30,667 nucleotides of DNA from a bacterium (lineage in GTDB: Bacteria > Blakebacterota > Blakebacteria > Blakebacterales > Blakebacteraceae). Positions 8,540-16,445 of this stretch are shown piece by piece. The stretch spans positions 1 through 30,667 of the forward strand of contig JALGVQ010000087.1 in assembly GCA_025774615.1 (NCBI GenBank), written 5' to 3'. The position numbers were made by a program, and so were the translations under genes. Numbering within the stretch: position 1 is the stretch's first letter; each line of letters opens with the position of its first letter. A model generated the notes under the pieces. The model did no database searches. It was given only the letters and a program-made list of their open reading frames with translations, and was not told the origin of the DNA.

Positions 8540-9643
8540 ATGCGTAAAGTAATGACTGTTGCTCTTGCGCTACTCCTGGTGACCGCGTCGGTTGCTAATG
8601 GTCAGCAGGAGGGCGACAAGCCACCTACAGATCTTTCGAAGGTGGGCACAAGCGCCGCAAACTTCCTGAAGCTTCCGATCGGCGCCAGAGGACTGGCATT
8701 GGCGGGTACAGGTCTCGCGACCGTCGCCGATGCGACAGCGCTTTACTGGAACCCGGCAGGCATCGGGAAGATCGACAGAATGACCCTTGCGTTGAACAGG
8801 GCTGACCTGTACGCGGGGATTACCCACTCCTTCACGGGTATCGTCATACCTCTGGGATTGAACACACGACTCGGGATCCACTACATCGGTCTCGATTCAG
8901 GTGAGATGGAGGTAACGACGGTAGAAGAGCCCGAAGGCGAGGGTGAGTACTTCAGTGTGAACAACCTCTCAATGGGGCTGACGGTCTCTCAGGTTCTGAC
9001 AGACCGGTTCGCAGTGGGTGTCACCATCAAGTGGGTTCAGGAGAAGATTCAGCGTGCGGTAGCGAACGCCATAGCCATCGATATCGGCTCGACGTTCAAC
9101 ACCGGTCTGCTGGGTACACAGCTCGGTATGGCGATCCTGAACATGGGTCCGAAGATGCATCTTGAAGGTCCGGACCTCGCGTTCAACCGCCAGATCGACG
9201 ACGACCCGAGTGAGCCGTACACGGGACTGAACCCGAATGCGCAACTCAGCACGCTGGAATATGACCTGCCCCTGATGTTCCGTATGGGGCTGGCCATCGA
9301 CCTGGTGGGTGGTATCAGCACGTTCATGGCGAACGAGATGAACCGCCTCACCGCTCACGTAGACATCGAAGACCCCAACGACCAGATAGCCAGGCTGGCA
9401 TTTTCGGCCGAATACGCGTGGAACGAGACAGTGTATCTGCGTGCAGGTTATCGGATGCGTGGTAAGGTCTCTGAGCAGCTGGGCGCCCGTCTTCAGGGTA
9501 AGCCCCGCGAGCTCATGCAGATTGGCTACGGAGCAGGGTTGAAGACCACATTCGCTGGATACGCCCTCCAGTTCGATTTCGGGATGGCGGATTACGGCGA
9601 CCTGGGGTCAGTGACGCAGTTCTTCTTCAGCCTGGGCTTCTAG
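8540..9643 (+). CDS. PorV/PorQ-family outer-membrane beta-barrel protein
   Basis: A 367-residue exported barrel. The signal peptide is 'MRKVMTVALALLLVTASVAN', then 'GQ'. The family signature follows: 'TSAANFLKLPIGARGLALAG', then 'ATVADATALYWNPAGI' (residues about 35-80), as in PorV, PorQ and UPF0164 proteins related to FadL. The C-terminus 'FFFSLGF' is a barrel end. The start at 8540 is set by 'aaggagg' 9 bases upstream; an upstream in-frame codon at 8492 would only add residues before the signal peptide. It lies 31 bp after the true end of the exported-protein gene, so the two are probably co-transcribed. In type IX systems PorV accepts cargo with C-terminal signals, which fits the neighbour. 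The specific role here is inferred. Confidence 0.88.
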   Translation: MRKVMTVALALLLVTASVANGQQEGDKPPTDLSKVGTSAANFLKLPIGARGLALAGTGLATVADATALYWNPAGIGKIDRMTLALNRADLYAGITHSFTGIVIPLGLNTRLGIHYIGLDSGEMEVTTVEEPEGEGEYFSVNNLSMGLTVSQVLTDRFAVGVTIKWVQEKIQRAVANAIAIDIGSTFNTGLLGTQLGMAILNMGPKMHLEGPDLAFNRQIDDDPSEPYTGLNPNAQLSTLEYDLPLMFRMGLAIDLVGGISTFMANEMNRLTAHVDIEDPNDQIARLAFSAEYAWNETVYLRAGYRMRGKVSEQLGARLQGKPRELMQIGYGAGLKTTFAGYALQFDFGMADYGDLGSVTQFFFSLGF

Positions 9644-9713
9644 GTCAGAGGCCAGGGTGCGGTTATGGACGATGCTTTCTGAGTACTGTCCTCTGACCGC
9701 CTGAAGGGGGTTT

Positions 9714-9770
9714 GAATGCCCGTTGCCGTTGCCGGCTTTCCGCCGGCAATGGTGGCGGGCATTCTTTTTT
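9714..9770 (+). terminator. Strong Rho-independent terminator after the PorV-like gene
   Basis: gaatgcccg (9714-9722) pairs with cgggcattc (9756-9764), enclosing an inner stem ttgccgg/ccggcaa, and is followed by six T (9765-9770). A second inverted repeat, ggtcagagg/cctctgacc (9643-9651 and 9690-9698), lies between it and the stop codon. Confidence 0.85.
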
Positions 9771-9948
9771 CATGACACACTGCTTCTGTCGAAAATGTTG
9801 GGTAATATCCCGATTATTCGTTGATTGTGTGTGATGTTCGTGTGAACGATTCCCGTCCTGGAGGCGTCGAACAGTGGGATGAGAATGGACATACCGGTAG
9901 AGGTGTGCCCTGCAGCCGGACCCCGATGAACGTGAAAGGAATCTCCAC
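9771..9948. other. Intergenic region, upstream of the GWxTD genes
   Basis: Together with the terminator this fills a 305-bp gap. Apart from the ribosome site aaagga (about 9935-9940) of the next gene I see no gene, clear promoter hexamers or strong repeats. Confidence 0.4.
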
Positions 9949-11364
9949 GTGCCCCGACAGGCTTTTCTGAACCATGTGAGGTACCTTCCGGGCTTCCTGT
10001 TGCCCACCCTCCTGCTGCTGACGGTCGTGCTGGCTCGCCCGGCATGTATCGTTGCCCAGGAGGTGGTTGCTCCTTCAATCGCCGGACCCGATTTTCACGC
10101 CAGCGTCATCACCTTTCAGAGCGACCAGGGAGTGGGGAAAACGCAGGTCGAGGTCTATGTATCTATCGCCTATGACCAGCTGTACTTCGTCCGTGCCGAA
10201 GGCACATTCCGGGCTGAATACGATCTGAACCTTGTATTGCTCGGCCCCCGGGGCGATATGGTGTTCGATGAGACGACAAGGAGCCGGACAACCACACCGA
10301 TCCTCGAAGAGACTCTCTCTGATGAGATCGTGAGGATGCAGCGGTTCACCTTCATTGTTGAACCGGGGCGGTATGACCTGAAGGTGAGCCTGATCGACCA
10401 GCAGATGGATGATCCGCGGGAACTCGGATTCACTATCGACGTCCCCGGGTATTCCGAGAGCCGACTGGGTATCTCCGATATCCTGCTCGCTGACTTTCTG
10501 GGTGAATCGGATCTTTCACTTCCGGCCGGTGCGGTCGTGGATTATGCGGGGTCGCAACTCTTTGTCCGACAAGGACATGCCTATATTCCGAATACTCGCG
10601 GAATGTATGCCAACTTCGCGCCCTCGGTACTGGCCTATTACGAGATATATGGATTCAATCCGGTACGGCGGACCGAGCAGGACAAACTCTACCGTGTGGA
10701 ATTCTATGTGCAGAACGATACGGGGGAGACTGCGGTCTATTACATGCGCCGGCATGAAAAACCGGGGTCGTCAGCCTTCAATTCGGTTGAGATGAACATC
10801 CAGGACCTCACTCCGGGAAAATACAGCCTCAGAATAGATATCACCGATATGGGTTCAGGGATGACGGTGTCCAATGAACGGGAGTTTACTGTTCTGGAAT
10901 CGTATCTGACACTGGCTTTCCAGGATTTCGAGAAAGCGGTGAACCAGCTCCGATTCATCGCTTCCGAGCGGGAATTGCGACTGCTTCGCAGCGCTCCCGA
11001 GGAGCGACGGCTCAACTTCTTCAAGCAATTCTGGGCCAGCAGGGATCCGACTCCGGGCACGAAGCGCAACGAGGTCATGCTCGAGTACTACCGGAGGGTC
11101 GCCCAGGCCAACGAGATGTTCGACATTCCCCAATTGGACGGATGGGCGACCGATCGAGGGATGGTGTACCTTACCCTGGGGCTTCCCGACTATGTTGATC
11201 GTTCGGAATTCTCCAGCGGATCGAATCCTGCGCAGATCTGGGTGTATAACTCTATGAGGCTGCATCTTCTGTTTGAGGATGATTCCGGTTTCGGCGATTT
11301 CCGGCTGATCAACCGGGATGATTACCGTGAGCGGGTCCAGCAGCAGATACCTCCGGAGCGTTAA
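9949..11364 (+). CDS. GWxTD domain-containing exported protein 1
   Basis: 471 residues from a GTG start, with aaagga 8 bases upstream. An N-terminal hydrophobic segment (about 13-29, 'LPGFLLPTLLLLTVVLA') is probably a cleaved signal peptide. 'RPAC' does not fit a lipobox. Residues about 48-170 form an Ig-like module ('TQVEVYV' at 65-71; 'PGRYDLKVSLID' at 139-150). The motif 'SRLGISDI' (171-178) opens a second module. The C-terminal GWxTD domain begins near 320 with a helical part ('FFKQFWASRDPTP', 'YYRRVAQAN'), then 'GWATDRGMVYLTLGLPDYVD' at 398. The family is common in Acidobacteria and Gemmatimonadota-like phyla and has no established biochemical role. It is probably co-transcribed with the next GWxTD gene 91 bp on. 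Confidence 0.85.
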   Translation: MPRQAFLNHVRYLPGFLLPTLLLLTVVLARPACIVAQEVVAPSIAGPDFHASVITFQSDQGVGKTQVEVYVSIAYDQLYFVRAEGTFRAEYDLNLVLLGPRGDMVFDETTRSRTTTPILEETLSDEIVRMQRFTFIVEPGRYDLKVSLIDQQMDDPRELGFTIDVPGYSESRLGISDILLADFLGESDLSLPAGAVVDYAGSQLFVRQGHAYIPNTRGMYANFAPSVLAYYEIYGFNPVRRTEQDKLYRVEFYVQNDTGETAVYYMRRHEKPGSSAFNSVEMNIQDLTPGKYSLRIDITDMGSGMTVSNEREFTVLESYLTLAFQDFEKAVNQLRFIASERELRLLRSAPEERRLNFFKQFWASRDPTPGTKRNEVMLEYYRRVAQANEMFDIPQLDGWATDRGMVYLTLGLPDYVDRSEFSSGSNPAQIWVYNSMRLHLLFEDDSGFGDFRLINRDDYRERVQQQIPPER

Positions 11365-11455
11365 GGGAATGACAGACATTCACTCACGTGCGCCGCTCGG
11401 TGATCTCAGAGCAGTGCACACAGGAACCGGTACCACCAGGGAGGACTGTGAACAC

Positions 11456-12943
11456 ATGTCTTCATGTCGTACAGACCATCGATCGCGTACCATCGGGACA
11501 GCCATTCTGACGGCTCTCCTGGCAGGCATCATCGTGATGACGGGCAGTACCGGGACCGCGTATGGACAGCAGGAGTGGCTCATCTCCCAGAGTTTCACCG
11601 GTGAAGTGCAGACATACGTCGATGTCGTTAGCTACCGGAACCTGCAGGACCCGTCCCAGACGTACGTGGAGATCTACTACGCCTTCGACCGGAAGAATAT
11701 GACCTTCATAGAGCTCCCCGACGCCCCTGGTACTTTCTCATCACTCTGGACGATCGAGACCGTGGTGGAGACAGAGATCGGGGACCGGGTCAAGTGGGAC
11801 AGCTGGCCAACGCTCTTTCAGACCACAGATCCGGCTGAGACAGAAAAACCAACCACCATATTCGATATATATCGACTCTACCTGACTCCCGGAACCTACC
11901 GGTTCATCACCACGGTCACCGACAAGAACAGCCAGCTGCAGAATAACACGAGGATCGGGGTTGACCGTCGTACGGTGGTGATCCCGGACTTTTCCTCCTC
12001 CCAGCTCACCATCAGTGATATCGAGTTCACGGTGCGTCTCGGGCAGGCTGCCTCACCGAACAAATTCGTGAAGAACGGTCTGCAGGTGATCCCCAACCCG
12101 CTCCGGGTATTCGGGCTCAACATCCCTACCATGTCATTCTATGCCGAAGTGTACGGGCTGTCCGAACCGACCGGAACTGGTGGAGAGCAGAACACCTATA
12201 CCCGGTCGGTCTATATCGAGGGGCTCAACGTCGACCACCGGCACGTGTTCGAGGACCAGGTCACGAAACAGATACGCGCAACCAACGATCTGATCGCGAT
12301 CTCCGATCTGAATCCTCTCATGATCCCGAGCGGCGACTACTTCCTCTACGTGGAGATAGTGGATAACGCTACGGGGCAGCGCGCGGTGCGCAGGAAGCCG
12401 TTCAACATCTTCAGCGAAGTGCAGTCAGTGGAAGCCGATGAGCTGAGTTCGATCAATATGACCACTGATGCCATTGTGAGACTCAGAAATGAGATTACTT
12501 ATCTGGCTACCACAGCAGAACTTGAGGAATTCGACCGTCTCAATCCCGAGGATATGCGAATCTTCCTGATCAACTTCTGGACCGCGCGGGACACGACGCC
12601 GGAGACATCTGAGAACGAGTTCCGTCAAACGATCCTTCAGCGTTTCAATCACGCGAACGACAACTTCGTCACTCCTACCCAGCCTGAAGGATGGAAGACC
12701 GACCAGGGACGGATATGGATCGTATACGGCACTCCGGATGACATCGAGCCGCATATCATGGACATCGGCAACAAGCCGTGGGTTGAGTGGATCTACTACC
12801 AGCTGGGGGATCAGGGACGCAGGACGTTCATATTCGCTGACACGAGTGGCGGGTTCGGCGCCTATATCCTCCTTCACTCGGACGTGATGGGAGAGATGCA
12901 GAATCCGCAGTGGAAAGAGGAGTTGGGCATCCCTCCGCAGTGA
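11456..12943 (+). CDS. GWxTD domain-containing exported protein 2
   Basis: 495 residues. The ATG at 11456 is preferred because agggagg lies 11 bases upstream and a signal peptide follows (about 13-38, 'ILTALLAGIIVMTG', ending 'AYGQQ'). In-frame starts further upstream would bury the signal peptide. The architecture repeats the preceding gene: an Ig-like module with 'TYVEIYYAF' (69-77) and 'PGTYRFITTVTD' (145-156), motif 'SQLTISDIE' (182-190), 'VIPNPLRVF', then the C-terminal GWxTD domain with 'INFWTARDTTP' and 'GWKTDQGRIWIVYGTPDD' at 412. Adjacency and shared design suggest an old duplication or a heteromeric pair. Function unknown; probably periplasmic or outer-membrane associated. Confidence 0.85.
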   Translation: MSSCRTDHRSRTIGTAILTALLAGIIVMTGSTGTAYGQQEWLISQSFTGEVQTYVDVVSYRNLQDPSQTYVEIYYAFDRKNMTFIELPDAPGTFSSLWTIETVVETEIGDRVKWDSWPTLFQTTDPAETEKPTTIFDIYRLYLTPGTYRFITTVTDKNSQLQNNTRIGVDRRTVVIPDFSSSQLTISDIEFTVRLGQAASPNKFVKNGLQVIPNPLRVFGLNIPTMSFYAEVYGLSEPTGTGGEQNTYTRSVYIEGLNVDHRHVFEDQVTKQIRATNDLIAISDLNPLMIPSGDYFLYVEIVDNATGQRAVRRKPFNIFSEVQSVEADELSSINMTTDAIVRLRNEITYLATTAELEEFDRLNPEDMRIFLINFWTARDTTPETSENEFRQTILQRFNHANDNFVTPTQPEGWKTDQGRIWIVYGTPDDIEPHIMDIGNKPWVEWIYYQLGDQGRRTFIFADTSGGFGAYILLHSDVMGEMQNPQWKEELGIPPQ

Positions 12944-12961
12944 TCCCGAATCCGAAGACCT

Positions 12962-12999
12962 GCCCCCGGACCGTTCAGTTCGGTCTGATCTCCGGGGGC
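12962..12999. terminator. Hairpin between convergent GWxTD genes
   Basis: gcccccgga (12962-12970) pairs with tccgggggc (12991-12999), with an inner stem gaccg/cggtc (12969-12973, 12981-12985). It lies between the convergent stops and overlaps the last codons of the minus-strand gene. There is no clear T-tract, so it may act as a two-way barrier of moderate strength. Confidence 0.5.
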
Positions 13000-15377
13000 G
13001 GTGTCACCATGAACTGCTGAACACGCTCATACTCGGTACCGTTGTTGATGTCTTTCACTTTGAGCGTGATCTGATAGAGTCCGGACTTGGGATCGATGAA
13101 TTCCAGCTCCAGCCACCGGTTCTCCTGAGCGCGGATCCCGTATTCCACATCGAGTTCCACCGTAACCTCTACCGGCTTGCCGATCCCGACCAGCCTCCCG
13201 AGCCCACGGAAGGCCGATGAGATGATGCCCCGCTGGCGCGCCTCATCCGCCGGCTGGATTCCATAGCTCACCTGGAAGGCAGTGGTCCCGAAATCGTCCT
13301 TCGAGAGATTGTAGAGCTCGTAGTAGATGAAGATCGGCTGCTCTATTGTATACGTCCGCGTGGGCATCGGGATGATCTCGACTCCCTCGCGGTAGAATCG
13401 TCCGCCGCGCCGTGAGCCGATGGAGCCTGCCATCTCGATGTCGCTGATGCTGAGCGAACGGCCCGTGAATTCCTCAACCCTCAGACTGTCGCGTGCGACT
13501 CCGACCCGGCCCGAATTGAGGTCGGTCAGGCTGATGGCGAAGTTGTACACGCCCGGCAACGCCCGCATCATGTTGAGATCCACCATGACCGAGCCTGCCT
13601 GCTGAACAACCGTCTGGTTCGAGAGGTATTCCCGTATCTCGTTGGTGCGGTCGATCTCGTTCCAGTTCTCATCAAAGATCGCCACCCCGAGATCGACCCG
13701 CGCCTTCTGCCCCTCACCGTAGCGCTCCAGTTCCAGCTCAGTGGTCGGGATACCGTAGTAGACCTCGATCCGGGTGCGCCCCTGCATGTCCTTGAATGCG
13801 GCAGTGTAGAAACTGAAGGGGAGGGGGTCGGGTGGTTCGATGTTGGCGTAGTGTGTCGTCGATTCGATTGTGACGAGGTCCTGCAGGTTGTCTATTCGCT
13901 CCGTTTCGAGCATGGTGCTGAGCCGTTCGACATATGTGGTAACAGCCTCCACTCCACCACCCTCGCCCTGTGCGTTCCGGATGATCTCCTCCATCTCGTT
14001 GGCGATCTGGTCGTAGATGGGATCGATGATGGCACGATCACGGTAGGTGTTGATCGGGAGCCGGTCGATGGTGAGATCGGAGGTTGTCGAGGTGAGGTCA
14101 CCGGGATTCTCGAGCCCGGCGAGGATCGTTATCGGATTTGTTTCAGAGGCCTCCAGCAAGCTGTCGACCTGCTGGAAGTACCCCTGGCCCCGGTCGACGA
14201 AGTGGACGACCAGACGTTGTTTCAGGCCGGTCCAGTAGGCCCAGGTGTCGCTGGGACGGGTCTCGGAATCGGCTGTACCGTATCCCGCCCGCTCATCGGG
14301 CTCTCCGTACTTGACGTGGATCCGGCCGCGGTCGTCATACTGACCGATGGTGGTCGCGCTGTGGTAGTACTGCCGGGCGTAACGGAGGCGGCGGTAGTGC
14401 TCCACCATTATTTCATTGGTTGTCGGGGTGGTGGGATCGGGGTCGCGGCTGACCCAGAACCGTCTGAAGAAATCGGGCATGTCCTCAAGAGCGGTGTCGT
14501 GGTATTCCTCCCGCTCATCGTCAGAAGCGATGTCAACCACATCCTGCCAGAGCCGATCGGCGGTCTCCTCGTCCTCGAATTCTTTGTAGGACAGGAGGTA
14601 GAGCTGGTTGGCCCGCGTGTAATCCTCCACTGCGAGATAGACATCGGCCAGCAGGAGCATCGCCGGGGTGAAATCGGGGAACTGGGAGATCATGGGCAGC
14701 AGCAGATCCTCCGCGTCGCCATATTGTTCCTGCCTGAAATAGAGGCGGCCGAGCTCAAGCCGGTTCTCACGGTGATTGGGCGCAAGCCGGTACTGGTCTC
14801 TGAACTCTTCCAGCGCGACGTCGAAGTCTCCTTCGTTGCTCGCAATGACGCCGAGCCGGTAGTGAACATCACTGTAGTCGGGATCTGTCTGGACAAGCTG
14901 TTCGAACGCCTGCCGGGCGCCACGGAAGTCTTCCATATCCGCCAGGGTCACGCCGAGATTGTACCGGGCGTCCAGGTAATCGGGGTCCAGGTTGAGTGCC
15001 TCACGGTACGAATCGAGCGCCACGGCGCGCGTCCGTTCATCCTGGGCGAGCACCATCCCCCGCCCGTTGTGGGCCGCTGCGAGCCGCATATCGAGGTCGA
15101 TCGCCCGCTCGAACGAAGCCCGGGCGAGGTCGCTGTTTCCCCGACGCATGTAGATGTATCCGAGGCTCGAGTGGGCCAGGGCGTAGTTCGGGTTGAGCTC
15201 GAGGACCTTCCGGAACGTATTGATCGCGTTCTCGGTGTCCCCCTGTTCAAGCTGATCGAGTCCGAATCGGTAGAGAGAATCGACATCCTGAGCGTGGACG
15301 CCCGTGACCGGCAGGAAGAGAACCAGCATCACGGTTGCAAGGGCGATCAGTGATCCTCGAAAGACAGGTTTCGACAT
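12975..15377 (-). CDS. TPR and GWxTD-like exported protein with C-terminal Ig-like modules
   Basis: 800 residues from the ATG at 15377, chosen because gaggag lies 7 bases upstream on the minus strand and the signal peptide follows directly (about 9-30, ending 'VHAQ'). Residues about 31-268 are six to seven TPR repeats ('NAINTFRKVLELNPNYALAH', 'DALDSYREAL'-like, 'ARQAFEQLVQTDPDY'). About 300-400 is a GWxTD-like domain ('FFRRFWVSRDPDPTTP', 'QYDDRGRIHVKYGEPDE' at 346) in which the GWxTD residues are replaced by QYDDR. About 520-790 are the Ig-like modules seen in the two GWxTD proteins ('RTRIEVYYGIP', 'PGVYNFAISLTD', 'SLSISDIE' at 641, 'IPMPTRTY', 'YYELYNL'). The module order is therefore permuted relative to its neighbours. 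TPRs suggest a scaffold for a multiprotein complex; function unknown. Confidence 0.87.
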   Translation of the reverse strand: MSKPVFRGSLIALATVMLVLFLPVTGVHAQDVDSLYRFGLDQLEQGDTENAINTFRKVLELNPNYALAHSSLGYIYMRRGNSDLARASFERAIDLDMRLAAAHNGRGMVLAQDERTRAVALDSYREALNLDPDYLDARYNLGVTLADMEDFRGARQAFEQLVQTDPDYSDVHYRLGVIASNEGDFDVALEEFRDQYRLAPNHRENRLELGRLYFRQEQYGDAEDLLLPMISQFPDFTPAMLLLADVYLAVEDYTRANQLYLLSYKEFEDEETADRLWQDVVDIASDDEREEYHDTALEDMPDFFRRFWVSRDPDPTTPTTNEIMVEHYRRLRYARQYYHSATTIGQYDDRGRIHVKYGEPDERAGYGTADSETRPSDTWAYWTGLKQRLVVHFVDRGQGYFQQVDSLLEASETNPITILAGLENPGDLTSTTSDLTIDRLPINTYRDRAIIDPIYDQIANEMEEIIRNAQGEGGGVEAVTTYVERLSTMLETERIDNLQDLVTIESTTHYANIEPPDPLPFSFYTAAFKDMQGRTRIEVYYGIPTTELELERYGEGQKARVDLGVAIFDENWNEIDRTNEIREYLSNQTVVQQAGSVMVDLNMMRALPGVYNFAISLTDLNSGRVGVARDSLRVEEFTGRSLSISDIEMAGSIGSRRGGRFYREGVEIIPMPTRTYTIEQPIFIYYELYNLSKDDFGTTAFQVSYGIQPADEARQRGIISSAFRGLGRLVGIGKPVEVTVELDVEYGIRAQENRWLELEFIDPKSGLYQITLKVKDINNGTEYERVQQFMVTPPPEIRPN

Positions 15378-15508
15378 GAAAGAACTCCTCATTATTCCAC
15401 TCAGCCTCGAATGTATTGCCAAAGACGGATGTACATCCCTGAAAGACCCATTACCCCACGCTTTTGACGCAAAATAATGCTAAACTGTTTACGGTTCCAG
15501 TGGGTCAG

Positions 15509-15536
15509 TTAGTGTACCTTTGATATAGTATACAAT
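15509..15536 (+). promoter_or_regulatory. Weak promoter candidate for the lipoprotein gene
   Basis: TACAAT (15531-15536), with an overlapping TATAGT at 15524, forms a plausible -10 region. The only -35 match at suitable spacing is weak (TTAGTG, 15509-15514, 16-bp spacer). The AT-rich divergent region 15378-15577 must hold promoters for both flanking genes. Confidence 0.3.
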
Positions 15537-15577
15537 GACATAACATCTGGGAAGAACCAGACAAGTGAGGATCCAGA

Positions 15578-16294
15578 ATGCGTTCATACTTTTCCAAGTC
15601 TGCAAATGGCGTCAAAACTCTGCTTTCCTTCAGCGTAATCACCAGCGTGATCATCCTGCTCGCCAGCTGCGGCGGCGGATACTCCACCAGGCTTACGGAC
15701 CCGGTCAGTGATGACGCGATCCTGATCATCGGTTCAAGCACGATCGAAGTTATTCGCGGTATGCGGCCGCAAGACTACAATGCCGGTATGCAGGAAGCCT
15801 ACACCGCCGGCCAGGAGATCTCGATCATGGCCGACCAGGAGGTGGATGGTGAATACGTCAGGAAGGCCATCACCATCTGGGCGGATGATGAAGGTTACTT
15901 CTGCGTGGAGAACCTGCCGCAGGGACGGTATACACTCAAGGGCGTGAGGATCACCGGCAGTCAGGGAGGTGATTACACGATCTGGAATGAGCTGCGTATG
16001 CCGAACGAACGGTGGATGGCGCAGGGTTCGAGCTTCCGGTACTCGTTCACGGGTGAATACTTCCAGTACAGCCCGCGTCTCAATGTGTACAACTTCCAGC
16101 ACAGCATCTTCTCCCTGACGGGAGCGGGTACGGTCGTGTATTACCGAATGGCGAAGATGGAGAATGAAAAGTTCGAGCTGGCGACGACCTACACCAGGGA
16201 TTACGTCGAGAATTACTTCATCGAAAAGTATCCCGACAGCGGGTGGATCCCGATCCTCCAGACGCTGGTGCCGGTCGGCGATCAGGATCACTGA
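15578..16294 (+). CDS. Lipoprotein of unknown function
   Basis: 238 residues with a lipoprotein signal peptide: hydrophobic segment 15-28, then 'LLASC' with Cys31 as the likely lipidated residue, followed by GGG. There is no Asp at +2, so outer-membrane sorting is possible. Residues about 75-135 resemble a small beta-sandwich or carboxypeptidase-regulatory-like fold ('YFCVENLPQGRYTLKGVRI'). The rest is unassigned ('FRYSFTGEYFQYSPRLNVY'). It is divergent from the TPR-GWxTD gene and could share regulation with it. A strong terminator follows, so it is probably monocistronic. No family recognised. Confidence 0.75.
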   Translation: MRSYFSKSANGVKTLLSFSVITSVIILLASCGGGYSTRLTDPVSDDAILIIGSSTIEVIRGMRPQDYNAGMQEAYTAGQEISIMADQEVDGEYVRKAITIWADDEGYFCVENLPQGRYTLKGVRITGSQGGDYTIWNELRMPNERWMAQGSSFRYSFTGEYFQYSPRLNVYNFQHSIFSLTGAGTVVYYRMAKMENEKFELATTYTRDYVENYFIEKYPDSGWIPILQTLVPVGDQDH

Positions 16295-16373
16295 GGATCA
16301 CCGAGCGGCGACAGAGCCGGCCGTTTGCCCGGATCCGTCGCGTACTCTGTTTCAGTTCTGCTGAAGTACCGTC

Positions 16374-16408
16374 GGCCCCCGCGACCCTGACGGTCGTGGG
16401 GGCCTTTT
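16374..16408 (+). terminator. Rho-independent terminator after the lipoprotein gene
   Basis: ggcccccgcgacc (16374-16386), a 5-nt loop, then ggtcgtgggggcc (16392-16404): a 13-bp stem with one G-U pair, followed by tttt (16405-16408). Confidence 0.8.
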
Positions 16409-16445
16409 CATATTGAGATCGTGTGGATGGTTTGAGACCGTATTG

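Noticed and set aside
9949-10060. Lipoprotein signal in the first GWxTD protein ('RPAC')
   Set aside because: The residues before Cys do not fit a lipobox; an ordinary cleaved signal peptide fits better.
13851-15353. A 500-codon open frame on + inside the TPR-GWxTD gene
   Set aside because: It is exactly antisense to a gene with clear signal peptide, TPRs and ribosome site; its own product shows no domain and no ribosome site. High GC codon usage explains the open antisense frame.
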